The translations under genes and the position numbers were made by a program. Below are positions 52,461 through 61,081 of a stretch of 64,000 bases of DNA, piece after piece. Source of the DNA: Enterobacter dykesii (GTDB taxonomy: Bacteria; Pseudomonadota; Gammaproteobacteria; Enterobacterales; Enterobacteriaceae). The DNA lies in assembly GCF_008364625.2 (NCBI RefSeq), contig NZ_CP126604.1, positions 2,108,001-2,172,000 of the forward strand, given 5' to 3'. Positions within the stretch are counted from its first letter, which is position 1, and every line of letters begins with the position of its first letter. Below the pieces are notes generated by a model. The model was not told where the DNA came from. It was given only the letters and a program-made list of their open reading frames with translations, and ran no database searches.

Positions 52461-53924
52461 ATGACCCACAACATTTCTCTCAGAAATAGGGTGTGCGATG
52501 AACAAAAGTTTGTCATCTCAGCCTGCGGTTTTACGTTCCAGGGATATCGTCTGTTCCTTAACCAGTACGGAATACAGGCTTCGCATATTCATTTTGATGG
52601 GGATGAGGCATCGCAACAGGATATGGAAAATATCCTTATAAATCAGAATGCTCATGTTGTGGTGTTTCTCGGAAAAGGTATCTTAAGTCTCCTGGAGAGC
52701 CTGAAGCGACTGGCGTCCGTGCTCAATGCGTTGCCCGTTATTCGACGCGTCACGCTGTATGGCGACATACCGGATGGCTGGCTATATCGCACCCTGGGCA
52801 GTCTTTTAAATAATAGTTATCAATTATCATTGATTCGACTAGCCCGCGTTTCGGATGTCGTCACTGGTTCTCATACGCACCATCATGTATTTAAGGAACG
52901 TTCGTACTTATTACGCGATCGCTACAGGGATAATTCTTCGCAAGACAACGTCAAGTGGCTAACAAAAAGAGAGATTGACGTTTTATTAAATTTCTACCGC
53001 GGCATGTCCGTAAAAGAAATGTGCGATGAAATGGGATTATCTAATAAAACGGTTTATACCCACCGTAAGGAAGGCGTGCTGAAATTACGCTTAATTAAGC
53101 GGTGGTTACACGATTCGCATAATTTCAATGCGGAAAGAAGTATCAAGCGGCGAAGTCAAAATACGGAGTTTACGGATAAGGAAGCAGAGATTTTTAATGC
53201 ATTATATAAAAAAGAGATCTTCCCTGCTTATCAGATTATTACCGATCGTGACAAAAAAGGCGTAGGCTTTGAGATACTGATCCGCTGGAATAAAAACGGT
53301 AAAATTGTCAAGCCGGCCAGTTTTCTCACGGATATTTCAAACCATGAGATATGGTTAAAAATAACGGCGTTAGTCATCCATGCCGCCGTGTCCGGGATTA
53401 ATAAGTATAACGGTAAATACTATTTTTCTGTGAATATTCCGCCTCGCCTTGCTTCCGGGAATGCATTGCCTGATATGGCAAAGAAAGCTATCGACATGCT
53501 GCTCAAACCGCAGTGGGCCGAGAAGCTGGTCTTTGAATTCGCCGAAGATATTGACGTGACGAAGGACAAAGGGATCCCAGAAACCATGCGGCATTTACGT
53601 AATACGGGGTGTCGATTGTTTCTGGATGACTGCTTCTCTAATCACCAAACCATGTTCCCGGTGCGGCAGGTGCATTTTGATGGACTCAAGCTGGATCGGG
53701 ATATCGTTGAGCATTTTGTGGCAAACGACAATGACTATAACCTGATTAAAGCGATACAGATTTATAGCGACATGACCGGAACGGACTGTATTGCCGAGGG
53801 AGTAGACAGTGAAGAAAAATTTGAAAAATTAGTCGCGCTGGGCGTCAAAAACTTTCAGGGATATTATTTATCACGAGCCGTGAAAGAGGACGAGTTAGAT
53901 CGCATGGTCAGAATTTTTAGTTAA
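52461..53924 (+). CDS. LuxR-type HTH protein with C-terminal EAL domain
   Basis: A 487-residue protein. Residues 1-150 form an unassigned domain that may be a receiver-like fold. Residues about 166-215 are a LuxR/NarL HTH ('LTKREIDVLLNFYRGMSVKEMCDEMGLSNKTVYTHRKEGVLKL'). From 255 on there is an EAL domain. The signature is EIL ('FEILIRW') instead of EAL. Other catalytic positions remain: Asn in 'FSVNIPPR', Glu in 'LVFEFAED', the Asp pair in 'LFLDDCFSN', Lys in 'GLKLDRDIVE', Glu in 'AEGVDSEEKF' and Gln in 'NFQGYYLS'. It could degrade or sense c-di-GMP and act on DNA directly. CCAGGAGC precedes the start. Next to a large adhesin system, a role in switching biofilm attachment is likely but inferred. 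Confidence 0.85.
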   Translation: MTHNISLRNRVCDEQKFVISACGFTFQGYRLFLNQYGIQASHIHFDGDEASQQDMENILINQNAHVVVFLGKGILSLLESLKRLASVLNALPVIRRVTLYGDIPDGWLYRTLGSLLNNSYQLSLIRLARVSDVVTGSHTHHHVFKERSYLLRDRYRDNSSQDNVKWLTKREIDVLLNFYRGMSVKEMCDEMGLSNKTVYTHRKEGVLKLRLIKRWLHDSHNFNAERSIKRRSQNTEFTDKEAEIFNALYKKEIFPAYQIITDRDKKGVGFEILIRWNKNGKIVKPASFLTDISNHEIWLKITALVIHAAVSGINKYNGKYYFSVNIPPRLASGNALPDMAKKAIDMLLKPQWAEKLVFEFAEDIDVTKDKGIPETMRHLRNTGCRLFLDDCFSNHQTMFPVRQVHFDGLKLDRDIVEHFVANDNDYNLIKAIQIYSDMTGTDCIAEGVDSEEKFEKLVALGVKNFQGYYLSRAVKEDELDRMVRIFS

Positions 53925-53934
53925 GAAAAAAAAT

Positions 53935-53954
53935 AAAGCCCCGAAGGGCCTTTT
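53935..53954. terminator. bidirectional terminator, EAL gene / YqjD-like gene
   Basis: AAAGCCCC-GAA-GGGCCTTT. On the plus strand TTTTATTATTTT follows; on the minus strand a run of Ts follows (the A-run 53925-53933). It separates two convergent genes. Confidence 0.75.
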
Positions 53955-53955
53955 A

Positions 53956-54228
53956 TTATTTTCGACCCAACAGCAGGCCGAGAACAATACCTACCGCACC
54001 TGCGGCGATGAGGCCGGTGAGGGGATTATTTCTGACAGCTTCAGTGACGTCGGAAACGGCATCGCTGGCCTGCGCGGCATATTTTTTAGCCGCACCTTTT
54101 ACCTGATGCTTTGGTGAATCTACGAATTCACCGAACTGCTGCTGCGCTGAACCTGCAAGCTCATCAAATTTATTTTTTGCTTTATCTTCAGCAAACTGGG
54201 TGTTTTTATCAGTACCGAAATCAGACAT
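53956..54228 (-). CDS. YqjD/ElaB- and CsbD-like tail-anchored small protein
   Basis: A 90-residue protein. The N-terminal half 'DKAKNKFDELAGSAQQQFGEF' is like CsbD/ElaB stress proteins, and the C-terminal 'RNNPLTGLIAAGAVGIVLGLLLGRK' is a tail anchor typical of YqjD/ElaB. Such proteins are RpoS-dependent and tie ribosomes or other partners to the inner membrane in stationary phase. An ideal AAGGAGG lies before the ATG. The terminator at 53935-53954 follows. Which paralogue it corresponds to is unclear. Confidence 0.78.
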   Translation of the reverse strand: MSDFGTDKNTQFAEDKAKNKFDELAGSAQQQFGEFVDSPKHQVKGAAKKYAAQASDAVSDVTEAVRNNPLTGLIAAGAVGIVLGLLLGRK

Positions 54229-54347
54229 TTTTGCCTCCTTTTGTTGATAATTTAAGGATAGCCGCTCTTTGTGGATGTGGGAGACGAAAGGTTAATTTCG
54301 GTACCCGGCAGGGCTGTTTTCGGATATATCTCTATACCGGGAACCCG

Positions 54348-55016
54348 TTATTTCTCACTGTCATCCTGACCATAATACAGTTTCCCGATGCGGATCAGCG
54401 GGCGGCCCTGAGACTTACGATGCAGGTTACTGTCCCTGAGCGAATAAACGCACCCGCAGTATTCCTGCTGGTAAAACTGCTCCCGCTTGCTGATCTCAAT
54501 CATGCGAGAGGAGCCGCCCTGTTTACGCCAGTTATAGTCCCAGTAAACCATACCCGGGTAGCGCGCGACAGCACGCTGGCCGCAGTCATTTATCTGCTGC
54601 ATGTTTTTCCAGCGGGAAATCCCCAGCGAGCTGCTTATGACGCTGAATCCATTTTCAGCCGCATAGAGTGCCGTACGCTCGAAACGCATATCGAAGCACA
54701 TGGTGCAGCGGACGCCACGCTCGGGTTCCCATTCCATGCCTTTCGCGCGCTCAAACCAGTTATCGGTGTCGTAATCGGCATCAACAAACGGCACGCCGTG
54801 TTTTTCCGCAAAGCGAATATTCTCCTCCTTGCGGATGAGGTATTCCTTTTGTGGATGGATATTGGGGTTGTAGAAGAAAATCGTGTAGTCAATCCCCGAA
54901 GCCTGGATAGCCTCCATCACTTCACCCGAACAGGGGGCGCAGCAGGAGTGCAGCAGCAGCTTGTCGGCACCGTCTGGCAGGGAAAGTTGTGGGCGGATAA
55001 AAGGGGCTGTCGTCAT
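54348..55016 (-). CDS. queH: QueH, epoxyqueuosine reductase
   Basis: A 222-residue DUF208/QueH protein. The N-terminal '[10 protein letters not shown]' (C25, C26, C29), the pair C104/C107 in '[10 protein letters not shown]' and the late 'EYCGCVYS' (C187, C189) form the family's metal/iron-sulphur site. It reduces epoxyqueuosine to queuosine in tRNA, the last step of the pathway; E. coli uses the unrelated QueG. The start at 55016 ([10 protein letters not shown]) is chosen as the homologous one though its ribosome site is weak. It may follow the acetyltransferase gene in one transcript. Confidence 0.87.
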   Translation of the reverse strand: MTTAPFIRPQLSLPDGADKLLLHSCCAPCSGEVMEAIQASGIDYTIFFYNPNIHPQKEYLIRKEENIRFAEKHGVPFVDADYDTDNWFERAKGMEWEPERGVRCTMCFDMRFERTALYAAENGFSVISSSLGISRWKNMQQINDCGQRAVARYPGMVYWDYNWRKQGGSSRMIEISKREQFYQQEYCGCVYSLRDSNLHRKSQGRPLIRIGKLYYGQDDSEK

Positions 55017-55101
55017 GGCGTTCTGCACTATGTTTATGAAATTTATGGAAGGGTAGCATAAATTCATCATCTGTTGAGACGGGATCAGGGCAGGACAGAG
55101 C

Positions 55102-55120
55102 GATCCCGCCGGGCGGGATC
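55102..55120. other. 19-base palindrome between the GNAT and queH genes
   Basis: GATCCCGCC-G-GGCGGGATC is a perfect odd palindrome, forming a hairpin with stem GATCCCG/CGGGATC. No T-run follows on either strand. It lies just after the acetyltransferase stop (minus strand), so it may be a weak terminator or an RNA-stabilising end. Confidence 0.4.
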
Positions 55121-55140
55121 TTCTCGGGTACCACGTGTCG

Positions 55141-55617
55141 CTATTCGGCAAATTTCAGCAGCGCTTCGCCATCAAGACGATAGCGTACCCATTCGGACTG
55201 CGGCAGTGCGCCTATGCTCAGGTAAAAATCAATGGCGGGCTGGTTCCAGTCGAGCACGCTCCATTCAAGACGGCCGCACTGTCGTCTCACCGCCAGCTGC
55301 GCGATATGTTTCAGCAGCGCTCTTCCCGCGCCTTTACCGCGATACTCCGGAGAAACATACAGGTCTTCCATATAAATCCCGTTGCGTCCCAGCCAGGTTG
55401 AATAGCTGGTGAAGAAAACGGCATAGCCGGCGATCTTGCCTTCATATTCCGCGATCAACGCTTCTGTCTTTGTGCCTGCGCCAAAGAGCGTTTCCCGGAT
55501 CTCCTCCGGCGTGGTAACCACTTCTTCCGGCGCTTTTTCATACACCGCCAGCTCGTAGATCATGGCGTATATTGCTGCCGCATCTTCGGGGCGGGCCTGA
55601 CGAATGGTGATGCTCAT
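55141..55617 (-). CDS. GNAT acetyltransferase, SSAT (diamine/thialysine) type
   Basis: A 158-residue GNAT enzyme strikingly like eukaryotic spermidine/spermine acetyltransferase SSAT: '[24 protein letters not shown]', '[28 protein letters not shown]' (acetyl-CoA loop R-G-K-G-A-G), and '[19 protein letters not shown]' with the catalytic-region Tyr. It probably acetylates a polyamine, diamine or thialysine with acetyl-CoA in the cytoplasm. Substrate not settled by sequence. It is divergent from a LysR gene at 55707. Confidence 0.85.
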   Translation of the reverse strand: MSITIRQARPEDAAAIYAMIYELAVYEKAPEEVVTTPEEIRETLFGAGTKTEALIAEYEGKIAGYAVFFTSYSTWLGRNGIYMEDLYVSPEYRGKGAGRALLKHIAQLAVRRQCGRLEWSVLDWNQPAIDFYLSIGALPQSEWVRYRLDGEALLKFAE

Positions 55618-55706
55618 TGTTTTTCCTGCTTTTTAGCCTGTGTTCGATTGATGGCGTTAAGCATACGGAGTATTGTCCGAAGAATTAAGTGCAATGAAAT
55701 CAACAA

Positions 55707-56636
55707 ATGATGAATATTATGCATCCGGTACTGAGACGCCTTGATTTAAACCTGCTGCCCGTTTTCGACGCGATTTACCGCCACCGTTCCGTTCGGCTGG
55801 CCGCTGACGAGCTGGCGATGAGCACATCGGCACTGAGCCATGCGCTGTCGCGTTTGCGCATCACCCTTAATGACCCGCTCTTTTTTCGCGAAGGGCATCG
55901 CATGTCCCCCAGCGTGTATGCCTCTCAGCTTGCGCCTTCCATTGCTTCCGCATTGTCGTTCCTGAATCATGAGCTGACCCCGCAGCCGGAGTTTGACCCG
56001 GCCAGCAGTACCGAAAGCTTACAAATTGGGATTACGGACTTTACCGCGCTGTGCATTTTCCCGGCGCTGATGCACAAACTGCAGCTTGCGGCCCCGGGTT
56101 TGCGTTTCGAATTGCGCTATCTGCCGCACAGCCCGGCGCTGACGGAACTGCTGGCGGGCGAAGTGGATCTCGCGCTGGGGTTCAGCACTCAGGATGATAT
56201 CCGGCACCCGGAGCTGGAAGAGATCGACTGGTTTGAAGATGAGTATGTGGTCATCAGCAACGCGCGCCGGACGCGTCTCGCGCTGGAGGAGTATCTCGCA
56301 GCCCGACACCTGGTGGTGACGCCATGGAATGAGAAGCAGGGTGTTCTGGACGTGCGGCTGGAACAGCTGGGCTATACCCGACAAATAGCGATCAAAACGC
56401 CATCGATGCTCAGCGCGCCGTTTATCGTAGCGGAAAGCGACCTGCTGATGGCGATCCCCCGTTTTGCCGCTGAGAAGCTGGCTGCGGCAGCGGACCTGAG
56501 GATTTTTCCTTTACCGTTTTCGATACGCACGTTTGAAGTGAAAATTTACTCCCATAAACGCAGCGGCCAGCGGGGCGCAACCCGCTGGCTTAAGGAGGAG
56601 CTGCAAAGGCTGGCGCAGGCTGGCAGGGAACCGTAG
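55707..56636 (+). CDS. LysR-family transcriptional regulator
   Basis: A 309-residue LysR regulator. The HTH region 'RRLDLNLLPVFDAIYRHRSVRLAADELAMSTSALSHALSRLRITLNDPLFFREGHRMSPS' and the effector domain from about residue 95 are of the NodD/LeuO-like subgroup ('LPVFDAIYRHRSV'). Starts at 55707, 55710 and 55719 are all in frame and close, and none has a strong site. It faces away from the SSAT-like gene and may regulate it. Its stop codon is immediately followed by a REP element. Confidence 0.85.
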   Translation: MMNIMHPVLRRLDLNLLPVFDAIYRHRSVRLAADELAMSTSALSHALSRLRITLNDPLFFREGHRMSPSVYASQLAPSIASALSFLNHELTPQPEFDPASSTESLQIGITDFTALCIFPALMHKLQLAAPGLRFELRYLPHSPALTELLAGEVDLALGFSTQDDIRHPELEEIDWFEDEYVVISNARRTRLALEEYLAARHLVVTPWNEKQGVLDVRLEQLGYTRQIAIKTPSMLSAPFIVAESDLLMAIPRFAAEKLAAAADLRIFPLPFSIRTFEVKIYSHKRSGQRGATRWLKEELQRLAQAGREP

Positions 56637-56662
56637 GCCGGGCAAGCGCAGTGCCGCCCGGC
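56633..56662. repeat. REP-like palindrome at the LysR stop
   Basis: TAGGCCGGGC...GCCCGGC (arms 56637-56643 and 56656-56662) with GCAGTGCC inside. It overlaps the last codon of the LysR gene, between two convergent genes. It is related to the other REP units of the window. Confidence 0.7.
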
Positions 56663-56687
56663 AGAAATGGCGGTCAATAAGGGATCG

Positions 56688-57554
56688 TCACTTTAACGGC
56701 AGGTAGATATCGGTTTGCAGCGCATGTTCTGGCACCTCGTGAATAAGGTTGAGGTAGTGGAAAAATACCGGGGCATCGCGAAGCGTTTCGCCGCTGGCCG
56801 GTAGCCAGTCGCGAAACATCGCCCACACCGTAGCGGAAATGGTATCCAGAGAACCCGTGTGGCGGGCTACGGCGTATCGTCCGCCGTCGATTTCGCCACT
56901 GCAAACCCCGAATTCATTTTCTGGTATCGCTTCAGAGATACTGCCGCAGATATCGAAACGAAAGGCGTCTGCGGGTGTGGTTGCCGGGTCATCCCAGGCA
57001 ATGCCAAACGTGCTGCTTTCGTGTACTGGCGATAGGCCCGTGCTTTTACGCCAGGCAATAAATTTCGCCGCGCTGTCATTTACCCGATCCGGGTTGCCAC
57101 GGTGCTGCAGCATTGCCACTTGGGTCTGTGGGAAATCGACAATCTTAATTTCCATCGTTTTTTGCTCCTGAAAGGTCATTTTCGGTACGCGCTGGTGCCA
57201 GTTCAGCCAGTCCGGCTGCTGCCGAAACTGACGCGGGCTTTTTCCAAACGCGTTTCTGAAGGCGCGACTGAACGATTCGGGGCTCTGGAAACCGGCATCG
57301 AGCGCAATATCAATCACCTTATCTTGAGGATTAAACGCCAGTCGCCAGGAAGCATGACGCAGACGCAGCCACTGGATATAGCGATATAAAGGCTGACCGC
57401 TAAACGCCAGAAACTGCCGGTGAAAATGATAGGGCGAACAGCAGGCTAACTCGCTGAGCTTCTCCAGCGTGAGCGGTTCATCGAGATGGCGGGCGATATA
57501 GTCGCACACCATCGTGAAGCGCTCGCGGTAGGCCGTTTTGATTGCATCGTTCAT
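56688..57554 (-). CDS. AraC-family regulator with GyrI-like effector domain
   Basis: A 288-residue Rob-like protein. The two-helix AraC DNA-binding domain comes first ('RFTMVCDYIARHLDEPLTLEKLSELACCSPYHFHRQF', 'VIDIALDAGFQSPESFSRAFRNAFGKSPRQFR'), then a GyrI-like domain from about residue 135 ('MEIKIVDFPQTQVAMLQHRGNP', 'YLNLIHEVPEHALQTDIYLPL') that binds hydrophobic small molecules. The start at 57554 follows GGAGGATGCA with good spacing; a longer start is not needed. It may be a multidrug or stress sensor. Confidence 0.87.
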   Translation of the reverse strand: MNDAIKTAYRERFTMVCDYIARHLDEPLTLEKLSELACCSPYHFHRQFLAFSGQPLYRYIQWLRLRHASWRLAFNPQDKVIDIALDAGFQSPESFSRAFRNAFGKSPRQFRQQPDWLNWHQRVPKMTFQEQKTMEIKIVDFPQTQVAMLQHRGNPDRVNDSAAKFIAWRKSTGLSPVHESSTFGIAWDDPATTPADAFRFDICGSISEAIPENEFGVCSGEIDGGRYAVARHTGSLDTISATVWAMFRDWLPASGETLRDAPVFFHYLNLIHEVPEHALQTDIYLPLK

Positions 57555-57719
57555 TGCATCCTCCTGATGACCCACTTTGCCTCACCGAACGGCCAGAATC
57601 CTGACCGATCTTGCTGATTATGGAGAGGTTATACTGGCGGCATAACGTTGTGCGGCGGCAATCGCATTGTCGTCAAATATACTGTTCAAATAGAAGGTTT
57701 ACATCTCCAGGAAAGTTAA

Positions 57720-57741
57720 ATACCATACCCCCCTATAGTAT
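57720..57741. promoter_or_regulatory. FrmR operator
   Basis: Arms ATACCATA (57720-57727) and TATAGTAT (57734-57741) flank CCCCCC, with seven of eight positions paired. This is the layout of the frm operator bound by FrmR. It lies 15 bases upstream of the frmR start codon, overlapping the promoter region. Confidence 0.75.
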
Positions 57742-57756
57742 CTTAACGGAGGGCGT

Positions 57757-58032
57757 ATGCCGCATTCACCCGAAGATAAAAAACGTATTCTTACTCGCGT
57801 CCGCCGCATTCGGGGCCAGGTTGATGCCCTTGAACGCGCGCTGGAGTCGGGCGATCCCTGTCTGGCCATCCTGCAGCAAATCGCCGCCGTGCGCGGGGCT
57901 GCCAATGGCCTGATGGGCGAAATGGTTGAAATTCACCTCAAAGATGAGCTGGTGACGGGGGAAACCACGCCGGATCAGCGAGCCGTACGCATGGCAGAAG
58001 TCGGCCATTTGCTGCGCTCTTATCTAAAATAA
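57757..58032 (+). CDS. frmR: FrmR, formaldehyde-responsive repressor
   Basis: A 91-residue CsoR/RcnR-type repressor, the length of E. coli FrmR. 'SPEDKKRILTRVRRIRGQVDALERALESG' is the first helix. The conserved Cys35 (after DP) and Pro2 at the N-terminus, which react with formaldehyde, are both present, as is His in 'VEIHLKDE'. The C-terminal third differs from E. coli. GGAGG lies before the start. FrmR represses frmRA, and formaldehyde cross-links it and frees the promoter. A matching operator stands just upstream. Confidence 0.9.
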   Translation: MPHSPEDKKRILTRVRRIRGQVDALERALESGDPCLAILQQIAAVRGAANGLMGEMVEIHLKDELVTGETTPDQRAVRMAEVGHLLRSYLK

Positions 58033-59181
<1,149 letters not shown>

Positions 59182-59188
59182 CTCTTCT

Positions 59189-59220
59189 GCCAGCGGTTTT
59201 TCACCGCTGGCGTTTCTTTA
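59189..59220 (+). terminator. intrinsic terminator of frmRA
   Basis: GCCAGCGGT (59189-59197) and ACCGCTGGC (59203-59211) pair perfectly, with a five-base loop and then GTTTCTTTA. Confidence 0.8.
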
Positions 59221-59341
59221 ATAATCTTCTCTAAAGTGTGACCAGTGCGGCGTTTTTAGCCGTAATCTAAATCTCTGCCGTGCCGATGACTATTTAACAG
59301 GCGTGTTTTTACGCATCTTACCTACAAGAGAGTCGACGGTC

Positions 59342-61033
59342 ATGGACAACACTACTTCGATGCTGGCGCAGCGCAAGCTGGGCTTCTTGCATCACATCAG
59401 GCTGGTTCCGCTGTTTTCCTCCATTCTCGGTGGCATTATTCTTCTGTTTGCCTTGAGCTCGGGTCTTGCGGGGTATTTCCTGCTGCAGGCCGATAACGAT
59501 CAGCAGGATGTCACATCCGAAATTCAGGTGCGTATGGGGCTGTCGAACAGCTCAAACCATCTGCGAACCGCACGTATCAATCTGATCCACGCCGGTGCGG
59601 CAAGCCGTATCGCGGAGATGGATGCGATGAAGCAGAACATCAGCGAGGCGGAAAAGCGTATTAAGCAGTCCCAGGAGAGCTTTACCGCCTATATGAACCG
59701 TACGGTGCGCACCTCTTCAGACGAAGCGCTGGACGCTGATCTGAAAGCACGCTACGACGCCTATATCTCGGGCATGCAGCCGATGTTGAAATTCGCCAAA
59801 AACGGCATGTTCGAAGCGATTATCAACCACGAAAACGAAACGGCGCGCCCGCTGGATGATGCTTACAACGCCGTGCTGCTGAAGGCGATTAAGATCCGTA
59901 CCGACCGTGCCAATGCGCTGACGGCGCAGGCGCACAGCCGCACGCAGCTGGGCCTGATGTTTATGGTGGGCGCGTTTGCACTGGCGCTGGTACTGACGGC
60001 CATGACCTTTGTCGTGCTGCGCCGCACGGTAATCAATCCGCTGCAGCGGGCAGCGAAACGTATCGAGAATATCGCCAAAGGCGACCTGACGATGCCGGAC
60101 GATGTGGCCGGGCGCAGCGAAATTGGCCGCCTGACGCGCGATCTGCAAACCATGCAGCACTCGCTGGAAAACACGGTGGGCACCGTACGTCAGGGGGCGG
60201 AGGAGATCTATCGCGGCACCAGCGAGATTTCTGCCGGTAACACCGATCTCTCTTCACGTACCGAGCAGCAGGCCGCAGCCATTGAGCAAACCGCCGCAAG
60301 CATGGAACAGTTGACCGCGACGGTGAAGCAGAACGCCGATAACGCCCATCATGCCAGCAAGCTGGCTGAAGATGCGTCCGGGAAAGCCAGCCGCGGCGGC
60401 CAGATGGTCTCCGGCGTGGTTAAAACCATGGGCAATATCTCCAGCAGCTCGAAGAAAATCTCGGAGATCACCGCCGTCATCAACAGCATTGCCTTCCAGA
60501 CCAATATCCTGGCGCTTAACGCGGCGGTAGAAGCGGCGCGGGCGGGTGAACAGGGGCGCGGGTTTGCCGTGGTGGCAAGCGAAGTCCGAACCCTTGCAAG
60601 CCGCAGTGCGAATGCCGCAAAAGAGATCGAAAGCCTGATCAACGAATCGGTCTCGCTGATCGACCAGGGCTCCGGTGAAGTTGTCGCCGCCGGTAACACC
60701 ATGAATGAAATCGTCGACGCGGTTAAACGCGTGACCGACATCATGCTGGAGATTGCCGCAGCGTCCGACGAGCAGAGCCGCGGTATCGTGCAGGTGAGCC
60801 AGGCGATTTCTGAGATGGATAAAGTGACCCAGCAGAACGCCTCGCTGGTGGAAGAAGCTTCCGCGGCGGCGGCGTCACTGGAAGAACAGGGGGCGCGTCT
60901 GACCGAGGCGGTTGGGGCGTTTCGGTTGAGCAGTGTAAAGCCGGGCCGCGCGGCGTCGTCTGCGCCGTTAGCGAAGAGCGCTCCGCTACGCCCGGCGGCG
61001 ACGGTTTCCGGGGATAACTGGGAAACGTTCTGA
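59342..61033 (+). CDS. trg: Trg, methyl-accepting chemotaxis protein (ribose/galactose)
   Basis: A 563-residue chemoreceptor that follows E. coli Trg nearly throughout: 'KLGFLHHIRLVPLFSSILGG' in TM1, the ligand-binding helices with 'MQPMLKFAKNGMFEAIINHE', TM2 (about residues 200-222), a HAMP region, and the signalling hairpin tip 'NSIAFQTNILALNAAVEAARAGEQGRGFAVVA'. It senses ribose- and galactose-binding proteins. The C-terminus ends 'DNWETF', the CheR/CheB docking pentapeptide that E. coli Trg lacks. The start at 59342 is preferred; a frame extended to 59303 has no site. A perfect terminator follows. Confidence 0.93.
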   Translation: MDNTTSMLAQRKLGFLHHIRLVPLFSSILGGIILLFALSSGLAGYFLLQADNDQQDVTSEIQVRMGLSNSSNHLRTARINLIHAGAASRIAEMDAMKQNISEAEKRIKQSQESFTAYMNRTVRTSSDEALDADLKARYDAYISGMQPMLKFAKNGMFEAIINHENETARPLDDAYNAVLLKAIKIRTDRANALTAQAHSRTQLGLMFMVGAFALALVLTAMTFVVLRRTVINPLQRAAKRIENIAKGDLTMPDDVAGRSEIGRLTRDLQTMQHSLENTVGTVRQGAEEIYRGTSEISAGNTDLSSRTEQQAAAIEQTAASMEQLTATVKQNADNAHHASKLAEDASGKASRGGQMVSGVVKTMGNISSSSKKISEITAVINSIAFQTNILALNAAVEAARAGEQGRGFAVVASEVRTLASRSANAAKEIESLINESVSLIDQGSGEVVAAGNTMNEIVDAVKRVTDIMLEIAAASDEQSRGIVQVSQAISEMDKVTQQNASLVEEASAAAASLEEQGARLTEAVGAFRLSSVKPGRAASSAPLAKSAPLRPAATVSGDNWETF

Positions 61034-61049
61034 GTTGCGCCACCAGATA

Positions 61050-61075
61050 AAAAAGGGACCTTTCGGTCCCTTTTT
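61050..61075. terminator. bidirectional terminator between trg and the PQQ dehydrogenase gene
   Basis: AAAAAGGGACC (61050-61060) and GGTCCCTTTTT (61065-61075), perfect 11-base stem with loop TTTC. A/T runs on both ends make it work in both directions. Confidence 0.92.
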
Positions 61076-61081
61076 CACATC

